41,552 nt of DNA from FCB group bacterium. GTDB taxonomy: Bacteria > Zixibacteria > MSB-5A5 > GN15 > JAAZOE01. Under the pieces are notes generated by a model. That model saw only the letters and a program-made list of their open reading frames with translations. It was not told where the DNA came from and ran no database searches. The position numbers and the translations under genes were made by a program. The stretch spans positions 1 through 41,552 of the forward strand of contig JAAEQF010000224.1 in NCBI GenBank assembly GCA_024231695.1, given 5' to 3'. Positions 32,460-40,918 of this stretch are shown piece after piece (position 1 is the first letter of the stretch; every line of letters begins with the position of its first letter).

Positions 32460-32488
32460 AATATAGTTAGCCCCAATTCCACGGTCAA
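32460..32488 (-). promoter_or_regulatory. Predicted promoter of the CDP-alcohol transferase/kinase operon
   Basis: On the minus strand TTGACC (32488-32483), 17 nt and TATATT (32465-32460). The start near 32453 is 36 nt before the TTG start codon. Confidence 0.6.
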
Positions 32489-32546
32489 GCCGTTTTATTC
32501 GGTAAAACAGCTCTCTGGCTCTGGCCGGATAATTCCTGATAAATTT

Positions 32547-34361
32547 CTACTTGACCGCAAGCTCCTCGGCCAGTTTCACAAACGGTTCGATATCGGCCGT
32601 TACCCGATCAACTGCGTCATTCCAGAAAGTTTCCCGGCTCAAATCTACGCCTATATGCTTGGCGGCTACGTCATCGGTGGTCATTGATCCGGTGTCGGCC
32701 AAAAGTGCCCGGTATTTGTCGGCAAACGCGGGGCCTTCCTTTTTTGCCAGGTCGTAAATGCCTCCGGCAAAAAGGAAACCGAATGTGTAGGGAAAATTAT
32801 AAAAAGGCATTTCCGTTTCGAAGAAATGCAGTTTCGACGCCCAGAACAGCGGATGCAAACCATCGGCCGAAAGAATATCGCCAAAAGCCGTCTTCTGCGC
32901 TTCGCACATCAATTCACTCAATCGCTCGCGTGGCACCGTTCCCTTTTTACGTTCTTTATAGAAATTTGAATCGAAAATGAATCGGGCGCGGATGTTGCAG
33001 AACATGATAAAACCCTGTTGGATTTTCTGGTCCAGAAGAGCAAGTTTTTCCTCTTTGCCGTCGATTGAATTCAAGGCCGCATCGGTCACCAATAGCTCAT
33101 TGAAAGTCGAAGCGGTTTCGGCCAGATTCATAGGATAATGGCGAGAAAAATAGTCATGGCCCTTAAGTACATAACTGTGATAAGCATGACCAAGCTCATG
33201 AGCCAGAGTCATCATTTCATCGTAACCGCCGGAAAAAGTCATAAATATCCGCGACTCTTTCTTCAGATCGAGTCCGGTGCAAAATCCGCCGGCTCGTTTT
33301 CCAGGCCGATCTTCGGCCTCAATCCAGCGTTTGTCAATAGCCATCCGCGCAAAATCGCCGATTTCCTTCGAAAACGATCCGAGATGCTTGACCACAAAAT
33401 CACCGGCTTCGTCGTAACTGTAGGAGAGACTGACGTTGCCGACCGGGGCCAACTGATCATACCAGCGGAAATCATCTATTTTCAACAGCTTTTTCTTGGC
33501 TTCGATATACCTGAGCATCTGCTTGCCGCCGCGAGCGACCGCATTCCACATCGCCTCCAGGCTTTCTTCTTTCAACCGCCCCAAAAGCAAAGGCTCATGC
33601 AGGGCTGAATCCCACTCGCGCCCCTTGTACAAACTCAAACGAAATCCGGCCTGCGAATTTAGGGCCATTGCCGCCAGTGGGCTGACCGTGTCCCAAGTCC
33701 CTTCCAGTTTCTCAAACGCTTGATGGCGAACATTGCGGTCGGCCGAGGAAAACTTGTTGGCCAACTGACCCATTGACAGCATTTCCTTCTTACCGTCTTC
33801 TTCAAATTCGGCCTTCAAGTCGCCGGCGATTTTACTATATAATCGGTTCCAACCGTGATAGCCGTCCACGGCTAACTGCGAGGCCAATTTCTCCAGCTTC
33901 GGCTCCATTTTCCGGGAGGCATTGTCGCGCAGTTCATTCCAGAAAAAGACCGTCCCCACCAGCTTTTCATGGGTCAGAAGATCATTCCAATCGGCATCGC
34001 TGATACCGATGGCAAACTCTTCGACACCGGTCATGATTGTTTCCCAGATCGAATAAAGATTAAAAATCTCCGTTTCAATAATCTGCGCCTTTTCATCGGC
34101 CACGTCCTGCGAAACGAGACAGCTGGTAAATCCCGAAGCATGGTCGATCCGTTCCATGATATGCTGCATTAAAAGGAAAAAGGCCGTCCATTGGCTTTTT
34201 GACTTTTCATTCAATTTTTGCGGAAGATCGCCAATCGTTTTTTCAGCTTTTTCCAGATCGACGGTCAGGGCCCGGCGAAATTCGGCGAAATCGGTCGATT
34301 CTGATCCGCCGGCGAAAATCGATTCAATATCCCATCTCAGTTTGTTGTTATCACTACTCAT
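32547..34361 (-). CDS. pepF: Oligoendopeptidase F-type metallopeptidase (family M3B)
   Basis: This 604-aa zinc peptidase has the HExxH motif in TLAHELGHAYHSYVL (His388-Glu-x-x-His392) and the downstream third-ligand region MNLAETASTFNELLV. It has the long helical N-terminal part typical of PepF, with SLYKGREWDSALHEPLLLGRL. It degrades peptides in the cytoplasm, probably released signal or dietary peptides. The start is MSSDNNKLRW, with AAGGAG 8 nt upstream; an eight-codon in-frame extension is less likely. It has its own promoter. Confidence 0.93.
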   Translation of the reverse strand: MSSDNNKLRWDIESIFAGGSESTDFAEFRRALTVDLEKAEKTIGDLPQKLNEKSKSQWTAFFLLMQHIMERIDHASGFTSCLVSQDVADEKAQIIETEIFNLYSIWETIMTGVEEFAIGISDADWNDLLTHEKLVGTVFFWNELRDNASRKMEPKLEKLASQLAVDGYHGWNRLYSKIAGDLKAEFEEDGKKEMLSMGQLANKFSSADRNVRHQAFEKLEGTWDTVSPLAAMALNSQAGFRLSLYKGREWDSALHEPLLLGRLKEESLEAMWNAVARGGKQMLRYIEAKKKLLKIDDFRWYDQLAPVGNVSLSYSYDEAGDFVVKHLGSFSKEIGDFARMAIDKRWIEAEDRPGKRAGGFCTGLDLKKESRIFMTFSGGYDEMMTLAHELGHAYHSYVLKGHDYFSRHYPMNLAETASTFNELLVTDAALNSIDGKEEKLALLDQKIQQGFIMFCNIRARFIFDSNFYKERKKGTVPRERLSELMCEAQKTAFGDILSADGLHPLFWASKLHFFETEMPFYNFPYTFGFLFAGGIYDLAKKEGPAFADKYRALLADTGSMTTDDVAAKHIGVDLSRETFWNDAVDRVTADIEPFVKLAEELAVK

Positions 34362-34400
34362 AGCCAAAACTCCTTCCGATATCATGCAACGTAAAGGGCG

Positions 34401-34429
34401 TAATAAACAAGAAAACGACGATTAGTCAA
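34401..34429 (-). promoter_or_regulatory. Possible promoter of pepF
   Basis: On the minus strand TTGACT (34429-34424), 17 nt and TTATTA (34406-34401). The -10 is a weaker match. Nothing else is seen in 34430-34580. Confidence 0.45.
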
Positions 34430-34580
34430 GAGCTATATAATATCTCCAAAATAACGATCGGAGCAAATTGACGCGGCGAAGCGTATATTCCAGCAATGGT
34501 TGACGTCTGACGTGCAACATTTTTCCGAACTGACCGTCTAATAAAACTGGTTACTAAAATGCGAATAACGAAATAGGCAG

Positions 34581-34609
34581 TTGAATTGCGGGTGCGATGA
34601 CTTTAATTG
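34581..34609 (+). promoter_or_regulatory. Possible promoter of the efflux operon
   Basis: TTGAAT (34581-34586) and TTAATT/TAATTG (34603-34609), spaced 16-17 nt. The start near 34616 leaves a 16-nt leader with AGGA. Confidence 0.4.
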
Positions 34610-34631
34610 GGCATTAGACAGGACGTGACAG

Positions 34632-35990
34632 ATGGCAAAGAAAAGTCGTAAAAAGAAACTTATCTGGGGCGGAGCCGTCGCCATTATCATTATTGTACTG
34701 GTAGTGGTGAATATGAATCGATCCGAAAGCGATGGCACGATGGTTCAGGCCGATCTGGCCTATCTCGACGAAATCTCCGAAATCGTGACCGCTTCCGGTC
34801 GAATTCAACCCCAGACAAAAGTGGATATTACTTCCGAAGTGCCGGCCGAAATAATCAAGTTAAGGGTGGCCGAAGGTGATCGTGTCGTCCGCGGACAAAA
34901 ACTTCTGCTTTTGGACACGGTCCAATACAATTCCGACGTCGATCAGGCCCGCTTTTCACTGGATGAGATCAACGCCCGTTGCCAGGCCTCCAAAGCTCAG
35001 TATTCCCGGGACGAACTCGACTTTGACCGTATTTCAAGGCTGTATCAGCAAAAACTGATTTCGGAAACAGAATTTACCAATGCCGAATTCCTCCGGGAAA
35101 ACTCTAAAGCGAATTATGAGGCGATGTTGGCCCAGGCCAAAACCGGTCAGGCCCGTTTGGAAAAAACCCAGGACAATCTTTCCAAGACCAGCATTACCGC
35201 GCCGATGGAAGGCGTGATCACCTACCTCAGTGTCGAGGTCGGGGAGATAGCCCAGGCTCAGACTTCTTTTACTCAGGGCAAAACCCTGATGACCATCGCC
35301 GATTTATCTGTTTTTGAAGTCGAAGTCGATATCGACGAGACTGAAATAGCCAAGGTCAGAATCGGGCAATCGGCTAAAATCCGCGTCGATGCTTTCCGCG
35401 ATACCAGTTTCTCCGGAACGGTCGTTGAAATCGGCAACTCGGCCCGCGTCAGCGGACAGGGCAGCGACAGCTACTCCACTAATTTTCTGGTCAAAATCCG
35501 ATTCGATGAAATTGATCCCGGGATTCGTCCGGGTATGTCGGCCACCGTTGATGTAACCACTGCCAAAGAAGATGAGGCGCTTTTAATTCCTTATGCCTCG
35601 GTAGTCACGCGTGAGTTTGATCCCGATTCGCTTAATACCTCTGGAGAAGATGAATCGGCGGAAAATTTGGGCGACGATGATTTGCACGCCGCCCCGATGG
35701 ATGATTCCGCCGGAGATTCCGGTGAGGAGGAAACTCCGGCTAATAATAAGTTCAAACGTAAGAAAAAAGAGAAGAAAACCGGCGTTTTTGTTATCAAAAA
35801 CGGAACGGCCGAGTTTGCCGAGATTACTACCGGGATTGCCGATGATCGCAATATTTCGGTCCTGACCGGAGTCAATCCCGGGGATACAATTGTTTCTGGT
35901 TCATTCCAGACTCTGCGCAAACTGGCCAAAGGCGACGCCGTTGAAATCGACGAGCATTCACTCGAAAAGATGGAAGAGAACGGGGAATAA
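34632..35990 (+). CDS. Periplasmic adaptor (membrane fusion protein, MacA/HlyD type)
   Basis: One N-terminal membrane helix (about 10-27) anchors a periplasmic protein. The lipoyl half-motifs SEVPAEIIKLRVAEGDRVVRGQKLL and ITAPMEGVITYLSVEVGE flank a helical hairpin (about 100-175), then a beta-barrel and membrane-proximal domain follow. Between barrel and final domain is an unusual low-complexity insert (about 325-380): a strongly acidic part, EDESAENLGDDD-like, then a strongly basic part, KFKRKKKEKK. The adaptor would link the two permeases downstream to an outer-membrane exit duct. No TolC-like gene is in the window. Confidence 0.88.
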   Translation: MAKKSRKKKLIWGGAVAIIIIVLVVVNMNRSESDGTMVQADLAYLDEISEIVTASGRIQPQTKVDITSEVPAEIIKLRVAEGDRVVRGQKLLLLDTVQYNSDVDQARFSLDEINARCQASKAQYSRDELDFDRISRLYQQKLISETEFTNAEFLRENSKANYEAMLAQAKTGQARLEKTQDNLSKTSITAPMEGVITYLSVEVGEIAQAQTSFTQGKTLMTIADLSVFEVEVDIDETEIAKVRIGQSAKIRVDAFRDTSFSGTVVEIGNSARVSGQGSDSYSTNFLVKIRFDEIDPGIRPGMSATVDVTTAKEDEALLIPYASVVTREFDPDSLNTSGEDESAENLGDDDLHAAPMDDSAGDSGEEETPANNKFKRKKKEKKTGVFVIKNGTAEFAEITTGIADDRNISVLTGVNPGDTIVSGSFQTLRKLAKGDAVEIDEHSLEKMEENGE

Positions 35991-36007
35991 TCCCCTGACT
36001 GGCGATT

Positions 36008-37234
36008 ATGAGAACCATCCTGTCATTATTGAGTGAAGCCGTAAGCGCTCTCTGGGCCAATCGTCTGCGGTCCTTCCTGACTGTTCTGGGTATGGTCATG
36101 GGTGTGACTTCGGTCATTACCATCGTTTCCACTGTCGAGGGAATGCAGTCCAATCTGGAACAAGTCTTTTCTTCCATGGGCCCCAAGACTTTTATTGCCA
36201 CCCGTTTCGGCCTGATAACCTCTTATGCCGAATACGCCGAACGAGCCAAACGCAAAAAACTGGTGCGGGGACTTATAGAACCGATCGAAGAAGGCTGTCC
36301 CGATTGTGAACAGGTGGGAGCCGAGGGGTATGCCTCCGACCATCTAAAATACGGTACCACCCGCATGCGCTGGGTGCAGATAAATGGTGAAACTCCCAAT
36401 ATTCTGTCTATGCGCGACATCGATGTTGCCCAGGGGCGTTATCTGACCTGGGAAGATGACCGCCGCCGCCGACAAGTGGCCTTTATCGGTGCCCGCGTTG
36501 CCGATAAACTCTTTCTTGACGAAGATCCGATCGGCAAAAAATTGAAAGTCGGCGATGAGGAATTCGTCGTCATAGGTGTGGCCGATGAGATGGGTGGTAT
36601 GTTCGGTGAGGAAATGGACAGCTTTTTGACCATGCCTCTGTCAACTCTGCAAAAGCTATATAAACAGCCTGGCAATCCGGTCAACCTGGTCATCAGCGCG
36701 GTCTCGCTGGAGAGGCGCGAGGCGGCCATGGATCAGGTGCGAGTGGTTTTACGTTCGACTCGAAGACTTCTTTACGATGATATAGATGATTTCACTCTCA
36801 TGACTCCCGATGCCATCCTTAGCTTCATTAATGATTTTACCCGTGCCTTCCGGGTTATCATGATTACCATGCCCCTGCTGTCGATTGTCATTGGGGGGAT
36901 TGTCATCATGAATATTATGATGATCTCGGTGACCGAACGAACCCGCGAAATCGGCATTCGCAAATCTGTTGGCGCCAAACGGCGTCATATCCTGACTCAG
37001 TTTCTATACGAATCACTGGTTTTATCGATCATCGGAGGCGCCCTGGGGATCGTTTTCGGCACCCTGTTGGGCGAATTGGTACTCAATTCCTGGATGGATA
37101 TTTACATTACTCCGACATCGTTGGCGATCATTCTTGGCTGCGGCATTTCCACCGCCACGGGACTGTTTTTCGGCATTTACCCGGCGGTCAAAGCCGCTCG
37201 ACTCGATCCCATAGAGGCGCTCGGTTATGGCTAA
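36008..37234 (+). CDS. MacB-type ABC transporter permease (FtsX domain), first copy
   Basis: This 408-aa permease has the MacB layout without an ATPase domain: an N-terminal membrane helix (RLRSFLTVLGMVMGVTSVITI), a periplasmic MacB core (about 50-270), and three C-terminal helices of the FtsX fold. The conserved TERTREIGIRKSVGAKRRHILTQFL lies between the last helices, and the end [17 protein letters not shown] is the usual terminus. It begins 17 nt after the adaptor gene; GGGGA-ATAA-TCCCC spans that gene's stop codon. It overlaps the second permease by eight bases, so a heterodimer is likely. Confidence 0.9.
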   Translation: MRTILSLLSEAVSALWANRLRSFLTVLGMVMGVTSVITIVSTVEGMQSNLEQVFSSMGPKTFIATRFGLITSYAEYAERAKRKKLVRGLIEPIEEGCPDCEQVGAEGYASDHLKYGTTRMRWVQINGETPNILSMRDIDVAQGRYLTWEDDRRRRQVAFIGARVADKLFLDEDPIGKKLKVGDEEFVVIGVADEMGGMFGEEMDSFLTMPLSTLQKLYKQPGNPVNLVISAVSLERREAAMDQVRVVLRSTRRLLYDDIDDFTLMTPDAILSFINDFTRAFRVIMITMPLLSIVIGGIVIMNIMMISVTERTREIGIRKSVGAKRRHILTQFLYESLVLSIIGGALGIVFGTLLGELVLNSWMDIYITPTSLAIILGCGISTATGLFFGIYPAVKAARLDPIEALGYG

Positions 37235-38480
37235 ATGGCTCAAATCTCTGGCGGAAACTAAAGAAGGCATCAGGCTGGCTTTGGAATCGGTCCGCTCCAA
37301 TAAATTCCGTTCGTTCATGACTATCCTCGGCGTCATGATCGGCGTTGGCGCGGTCATTCTGATTAATACTATTATGGATGGCTTCAATGACTATGCCGAA
37401 AGCTCAATTGACAAAATCGGCAAAAATGTCATCTATATTCACAAATGGGACAATAACACCGATTTTGACAACCTAACCGAGGAACAGCGGCGGCGCAAAA
37501 ATATCACCATGAATGAAGTCTATGCTATCATGGATATGTGCCCATTGATCAAATATGTTTCACCCGAGAAAAAAAGTTACAACAATGTCGCCAAATACGA
37601 AAAACGTAAAATCACCTCACCCGATGATTTCCGTGGATGCTGGCCGACTCAGACGCTGGTGACCAATCGCGAGATTACTTACGGCCGCTTTATCGATGAC
37701 AATGATATGCGCCGGGCGGCCATGGTCTGCGTTATTGGCCCCACCATTGCCGATGCCCTCTTTAACGATCGCCACGAGGCTTTGGACAAGGAGATCACGG
37801 TTAACGGCTACAAATTTACCGTTATCGGGGTGCAGGAGGAGGTCGAGGATCTCTTCGGGATTAGCGAGAACGATTTTATCTATATTCCGATGTCAACTTT
37901 TGAAAAACTGTATCCCGACGTCGAACGGGTTTACCTGCTGGCCAGCGCCGTGTCCCGGGCCAAATTCTATGATGCTCTGGATCAGGTTATGAACGCCCTG
38001 CGTCGCGTCCGCGGAGTGCGACCGGAAGAGGAAAACAATTTCGGTATCGAAACCCAGGATGCCTTCAAGGACGAAGTCAACGACATCACCGGCAAAGTTC
38101 ATCTGGGCGCCGTGGCCGTAGCCGCGGTCGGGCTCCTCGTCGGTGTAATCGGAGTGATGAATATCATGCTCGTGGCCGTAACTCAGCGTACGCGCGAAAT
38201 CGGCGTGCGCAAAGCAGTCGGAGCCAGACGCGGCAACATTCTCTTTCAGTTTTTGGTCGAGGCGGCGACGCTGACCAGCGTGGGAGGTATTGTCGGCATC
38301 ATTGTCGGGGCCTTGGTTGGATTGATTATTACTTCGGCCCTGGATTGGGCTTACAGCCTGTCGTTGCTATGGACTTTTATCGGGTTGGCCATGTCGGTTG
38401 GAACAGGGATGATCGCCGGCATGTACCCGGCCTGGCGTGCAGCCAAGGTCGATCCCATTATCGCCTTACGCTACGAATAG
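37227..38480 (+). CDS. MacB-type ABC transporter permease (FtsX domain), second copy
   Basis: This 417-aa paralogue of the preceding gene has the same architecture: the N-terminal [21 protein letters not shown] helix, a periplasmic MacB core, [25 protein letters not shown], and the end [17 protein letters not shown]. The periplasmic part diverges clearly from the first copy, so the pair is old. Neither copy nor any neighbour encodes the required LolD/MacB-type ATPase. Immediately downstream lies a broken ugd fragment on the other strand, so the operon may have lost its next gene or the ATPase may be elsewhere. Confidence 0.9.
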   Translation: MAKWLKSLAETKEGIRLALESVRSNKFRSFMTILGVMIGVGAVILINTIMDGFNDYAESSIDKIGKNVIYIHKWDNNTDFDNLTEEQRRRKNITMNEVYAIMDMCPLIKYVSPEKKSYNNVAKYEKRKITSPDDFRGCWPTQTLVTNREITYGRFIDDNDMRRAAMVCVIGPTIADALFNDRHEALDKEITVNGYKFTVIGVQEEVEDLFGISENDFIYIPMSTFEKLYPDVERVYLLASAVSRAKFYDALDQVMNALRRVRGVRPEEENNFGIETQDAFKDEVNDITGKVHLGAVAVAAVGLLVGVIGVMNIMLVAVTQRTREIGVRKAVGARRGNILFQFLVEAATLTSVGGIVGIIVGALVGLIITSALDWAYSLSLLWTFIGLAMSVGTGMIAGMYPAWRAAKVDPIIALRYE

Positions 38481-38481
38481 A

Positions 38482-38669
38482 TTTTTTCCTTTACGGCCGG
38501 CCGGCGGATAGATACGTAAACCCCAGCCCATAGATCGGCAGCTTGTCTTACCCAGCATTTTGATTTTGCTCTTGTCTTTATCGACACAGGTGACATTCAT
38601 TCTAAAATCAGACAAACAGGTTCCGGCCACGAGGCCGACGTATCCGGTTCCTACCATGCATATATTCAT
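38482..38669 (-). pseudogene. ugd: Truncated UDP-glucose 6-dehydrogenase remnant
   Basis: The first ~40 codons, [20 protein letters not shown], then a NAD-type Rossmann continuation to [15 protein letters not shown], are clearly the N-terminus of UDP-glucose dehydrogenase (usually over 400 aa). After that the frame degrades. In the next frame [15 protein letters not shown] resembles the family's LPIYEPGL segment, so a frameshift has occurred. The original frame returns with AGRKGKNLF, and the similarity stops at the permease gene. Its ATG overlaps the stop of the epimerase gene (ATGA), as in an intact operon. The lost remainder implies a deletion or insertion at about 38480. Confidence 0.8.
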
Positions 38670-39634
38670 CGTTTCTCCTGCCTCTCCAGAAACCAGGTTA
38701 CAAACTTCTCGATTCCGGCATCGATCGATACCTGCGGATAATATTCCAACAGTCTTTTGGCTTTATCGATGTCGGCGAATGTCTGATCGACGTCGCCCGG
38801 CTGAGTCGGCATAATCTTTATCCTGGCCGTCTTATCCAGCGCCAGTTCAATCTTTTTGATCAAATCCGACAACCCGACCGTGTCGGATCGCCCCAGATTG
38901 ATGACTTGATAATCGAAATTATGCTCATGACAGGCCATAATTCCGGCGACGATATCGGATACAAAAGTATAGTCGCGCCGGCTTTTTCCTCCGGCAAAAA
39001 CCGGGATTTCCCGGCCGTGATAAATTTGATCGGTGAAAAAGTGAATAGCCATTTCCGGCCGCTGGCGCGGGCCATAGACGGTGAAAAACCTCAGGCAGGC
39101 GGTCTTGATATCATAAAGGCGATGATAGGTATAAACCAATAACTCCCCGGCCTTTTTAGTGGCGGCATAGGGCGATATCGGGTTGTCCACCGGATCGTCT
39201 TCGGCGAAAGGCACTTTTTCATTGTTGCCATAGACCGATGACGATGAGCCGAAGATGAATTTCTTCACACCGAATTTATGGCAGGCTTCCAGTAGATTCA
39301 CCGTTCCCATGACGTTGACATCGCCGTATAGAATCGGGTTTTCAAGCGAAGGCCGTACTCCGGCCATGGCCGCCAGATGGATAATTTCATCGAAACCACC
39401 CTGCTCGACGCAATCATCCACGGCCGTTCGGTCGCGGATATCGTCGTTAATCAGCCGATAATTTTCATGTTCAAGATGCGGCCGGCAATTGAGCCGTTTG
39501 ATTCCGGGATCGTAAAATTCATTGAAATTGTCAATTACTGTTACCCGATGACCGAACTCCAGCAGGGTATCCACCAGATGTGATCCTATAAATCCGGCTC
39601 CGCCGGTAACCAGTATTGATAACGACACAGACAA
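38666..39634 (-). CDS. NAD-dependent nucleotide-sugar epimerase, UDP-glucuronate 4-epimerase-like
   Basis: This 322-aa extended SDR has [11 protein letters not shown] (10-20), the loop [15 protein letters not shown] that is typical of UDP-glucuronate 4-epimerases, [13 protein letters not shown], the serine-rich FGSSSSVYG, and the catalytic YAATKK. It would convert UDP-glucuronate to UDP-galacturonate for surface polysaccharide synthesis. The next gene in the operon was ugd, which makes UDP-glucuronate, a sensible pairing, but that gene is now a fragment. A promoter is predicted 46 nt upstream. Divergent from the glycosyltransferase gene. Confidence 0.88.
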   Translation of the reverse strand: MSVSLSILVTGGAGFIGSHLVDTLLEFGHRVTVIDNFNEFYDPGIKRLNCRPHLEHENYRLINDDIRDRTAVDDCVEQGGFDEIIHLAAMAGVRPSLENPILYGDVNVMGTVNLLEACHKFGVKKFIFGSSSSVYGNNEKVPFAEDDPVDNPISPYAATKKAGELLVYTYHRLYDIKTACLRFFTVYGPRQRPEMAIHFFTDQIYHGREIPVFAGGKSRRDYTFVSDIVAGIMACHEHNFDYQVINLGRSDTVGLSDLIKKIELALDKTARIKIMPTQPGDVDQTFADIDKAKRLLEYYPQVSIDAGIEKFVTWFLERQEKR

Positions 39635-39679
39635 CTCCGAATCGGCAGTCGTTTTTCGATCTGCCGTAATTGGAGCCGT

Positions 39680-39708
39680 AAATTACCAACCGTACTCATT
39701 ATTTCCAA
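39680..39708 (-). promoter_or_regulatory. Predicted promoter of the epimerase/ugd operon
   Basis: On the minus strand TTGGAA (39708-39703), 17 nt and TAATTT (39685-39680). Confidence 0.5.
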
Positions 39709-39721
39709 GCGCTTTTTTCCA

Positions 39722-39749
39722 TTGCCATCGCCCGAGAAATTGATAACTT
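39722..39749 (+). promoter_or_regulatory. Possible promoter of the GT2 gene
   Basis: TTGCCA (39722-39727), 16 nt and TAACTT (39744-39749). The start near 39756 gives a 19-nt leader carrying TTGGAGG. Confidence 0.4.
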
Positions 39750-39774
39750 GCTATCTTTGAACCTTGGAGGATCC

Positions 39775-40812
39775 GTGTCTGAAAAACAGCCGTTTGTCAC
39801 CATCGTCATGCCGATTCGCAATGAAGCGGATTATATCGGGCGGACGATCCGATCTATCCTCGACAACGATTACCCGGCCGACCGCTTGGAAATACTTGTG
39901 GCTGACGGCCAGAGTGACGACGGCACGGCCGAAATCGTCAATGGGGTTGCCAAAAAAGATCCCCGGGTCAAACTGTTTGAAAATACCGGGCGCATCGTTT
40001 CAACCGCACTCAACATGATGCTGCGTGCGGCCAGGGGCGATATATTCATTCCGGTAAGTGGGCATTGTGTTGTTACTTCTGGTTTTATCAGAAAATCGGT
40101 CGCCTGTCTAACCGGACATCCAGAAGCCTGGGTCGCCGGTGGATACCTGAAAACTGTGTCGGTCGGTTTTATCGGCCGGGTTGTTGCCGCGGCGACGCAA
40201 TCGCGTGTTGGTGTTGGCGACGCTCGCCATCGTCTGGGCAATTTTGACGGCTGGGTCGATACTGTGGCCTTCGGCGCCCATTATTTGTGGGTGCTGGATA
40301 AGGTTGGATATTTTGACGAGGAACTGGTTCGCAATCAGGACGATGAATTCAATATGCGCATTATTCAGGCTGGGGGTAAAATCCGAATTTCCTCGAATAT
40401 CTGCAGTACCTATTATTCCCGCAGTTCGCTTAAAAAACTGTGGCGGCAATATTTTCAATACGGCTTCTGGCGCACCCGCACTCTGCAAAAACATGGCAAA
40501 CCGGCAGTTTTTCGGCAAGTTATCCCGGTAATCTTTGTCGTGACCATCATCTCTCTGGCTCTTTTGGGATTGGTTTCGCCCCTTTTCTGGTGGGTATTGG
40601 CCAGTCTTCTGCTAATATATTCGCTGGCTTTGGTTTCTGGTGCTATCGATGTCGGCCGACAGACCGGATGGAAATGCGCGCTGGCGGCTCCGCTGATTTT
40701 CAAAATCATCCATTTCGGCTATGGTTTGGGAACACTTTGGGGTTTCGTCCGCTTTATTATTTTGCGCGGAGCCGGTATGAAAAAACCGGATCGGATGAAA
40801 CTGTCGCGCTGA
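39775..40812 (+). CDS. Glycosyltransferase family 2 (ExoA-like) with membrane segments
   Basis: The N-terminal GT-A domain (about 8-240) shows VTIVMPIRNEADYIGRTIRSIL, the nucleotide-sugar acidic motif LVADGQSDDGT, and the later DDEFNMRI acceptor-side motif after NQ. The stretch FIPVSGHCVVTSGFI resembles succinoglycan ExoA-type enzymes. Two to three membrane helices follow (about 245-330). It probably adds a sugar to a lipid-linked polysaccharide at the inner membrane. The start is GTG at 39775, with TTGGAGG just upstream; an in-frame extension to 39748 crosses that site. It lies divergent from the epimerase, so both may serve surface-polysaccharide synthesis. Confidence 0.88.
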   Translation: MSEKQPFVTIVMPIRNEADYIGRTIRSILDNDYPADRLEILVADGQSDDGTAEIVNGVAKKDPRVKLFENTGRIVSTALNMMLRAARGDIFIPVSGHCVVTSGFIRKSVACLTGHPEAWVAGGYLKTVSVGFIGRVVAAATQSRVGVGDARHRLGNFDGWVDTVAFGAHYLWVLDKVGYFDEELVRNQDDEFNMRIIQAGGKIRISSNICSTYYSRSSLKKLWRQYFQYGFWRTRTLQKHGKPAVFRQVIPVIFVVTIISLALLGLVSPLFWWVLASLLLIYSLALVSGAIDVGRQTGWKCALAAPLIFKIIHFGYGLGTLWGFVRFIILRGAGMKKPDRMKLSR

Positions 40813-40846
40813 TTTTCCGACTTTCGGTCAACTTGATTTATCATTG

Positions 40847-40875
40847 TTGACCCGGTCGGTCGTTTTAACTACATT
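40847..40875 (+). promoter_or_regulatory. Predicted serS promoter
   Basis: TTGACC (40847-40852), 17 nt and TACATT (40870-40875). The start near 40882 gives a 37-nt leader with AGGA. Confidence 0.6.
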
Positions 40876-40918
40876 AAATCTCTCACAACCAATTGGCGTA
40901 AAAGGCGGATAGGACTAT

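Noticed and set aside
40813..40918. T-box or riboswitch before serS
   Set aside because: The leader is only about 37 nt and has no specifier stem or antiterminator.
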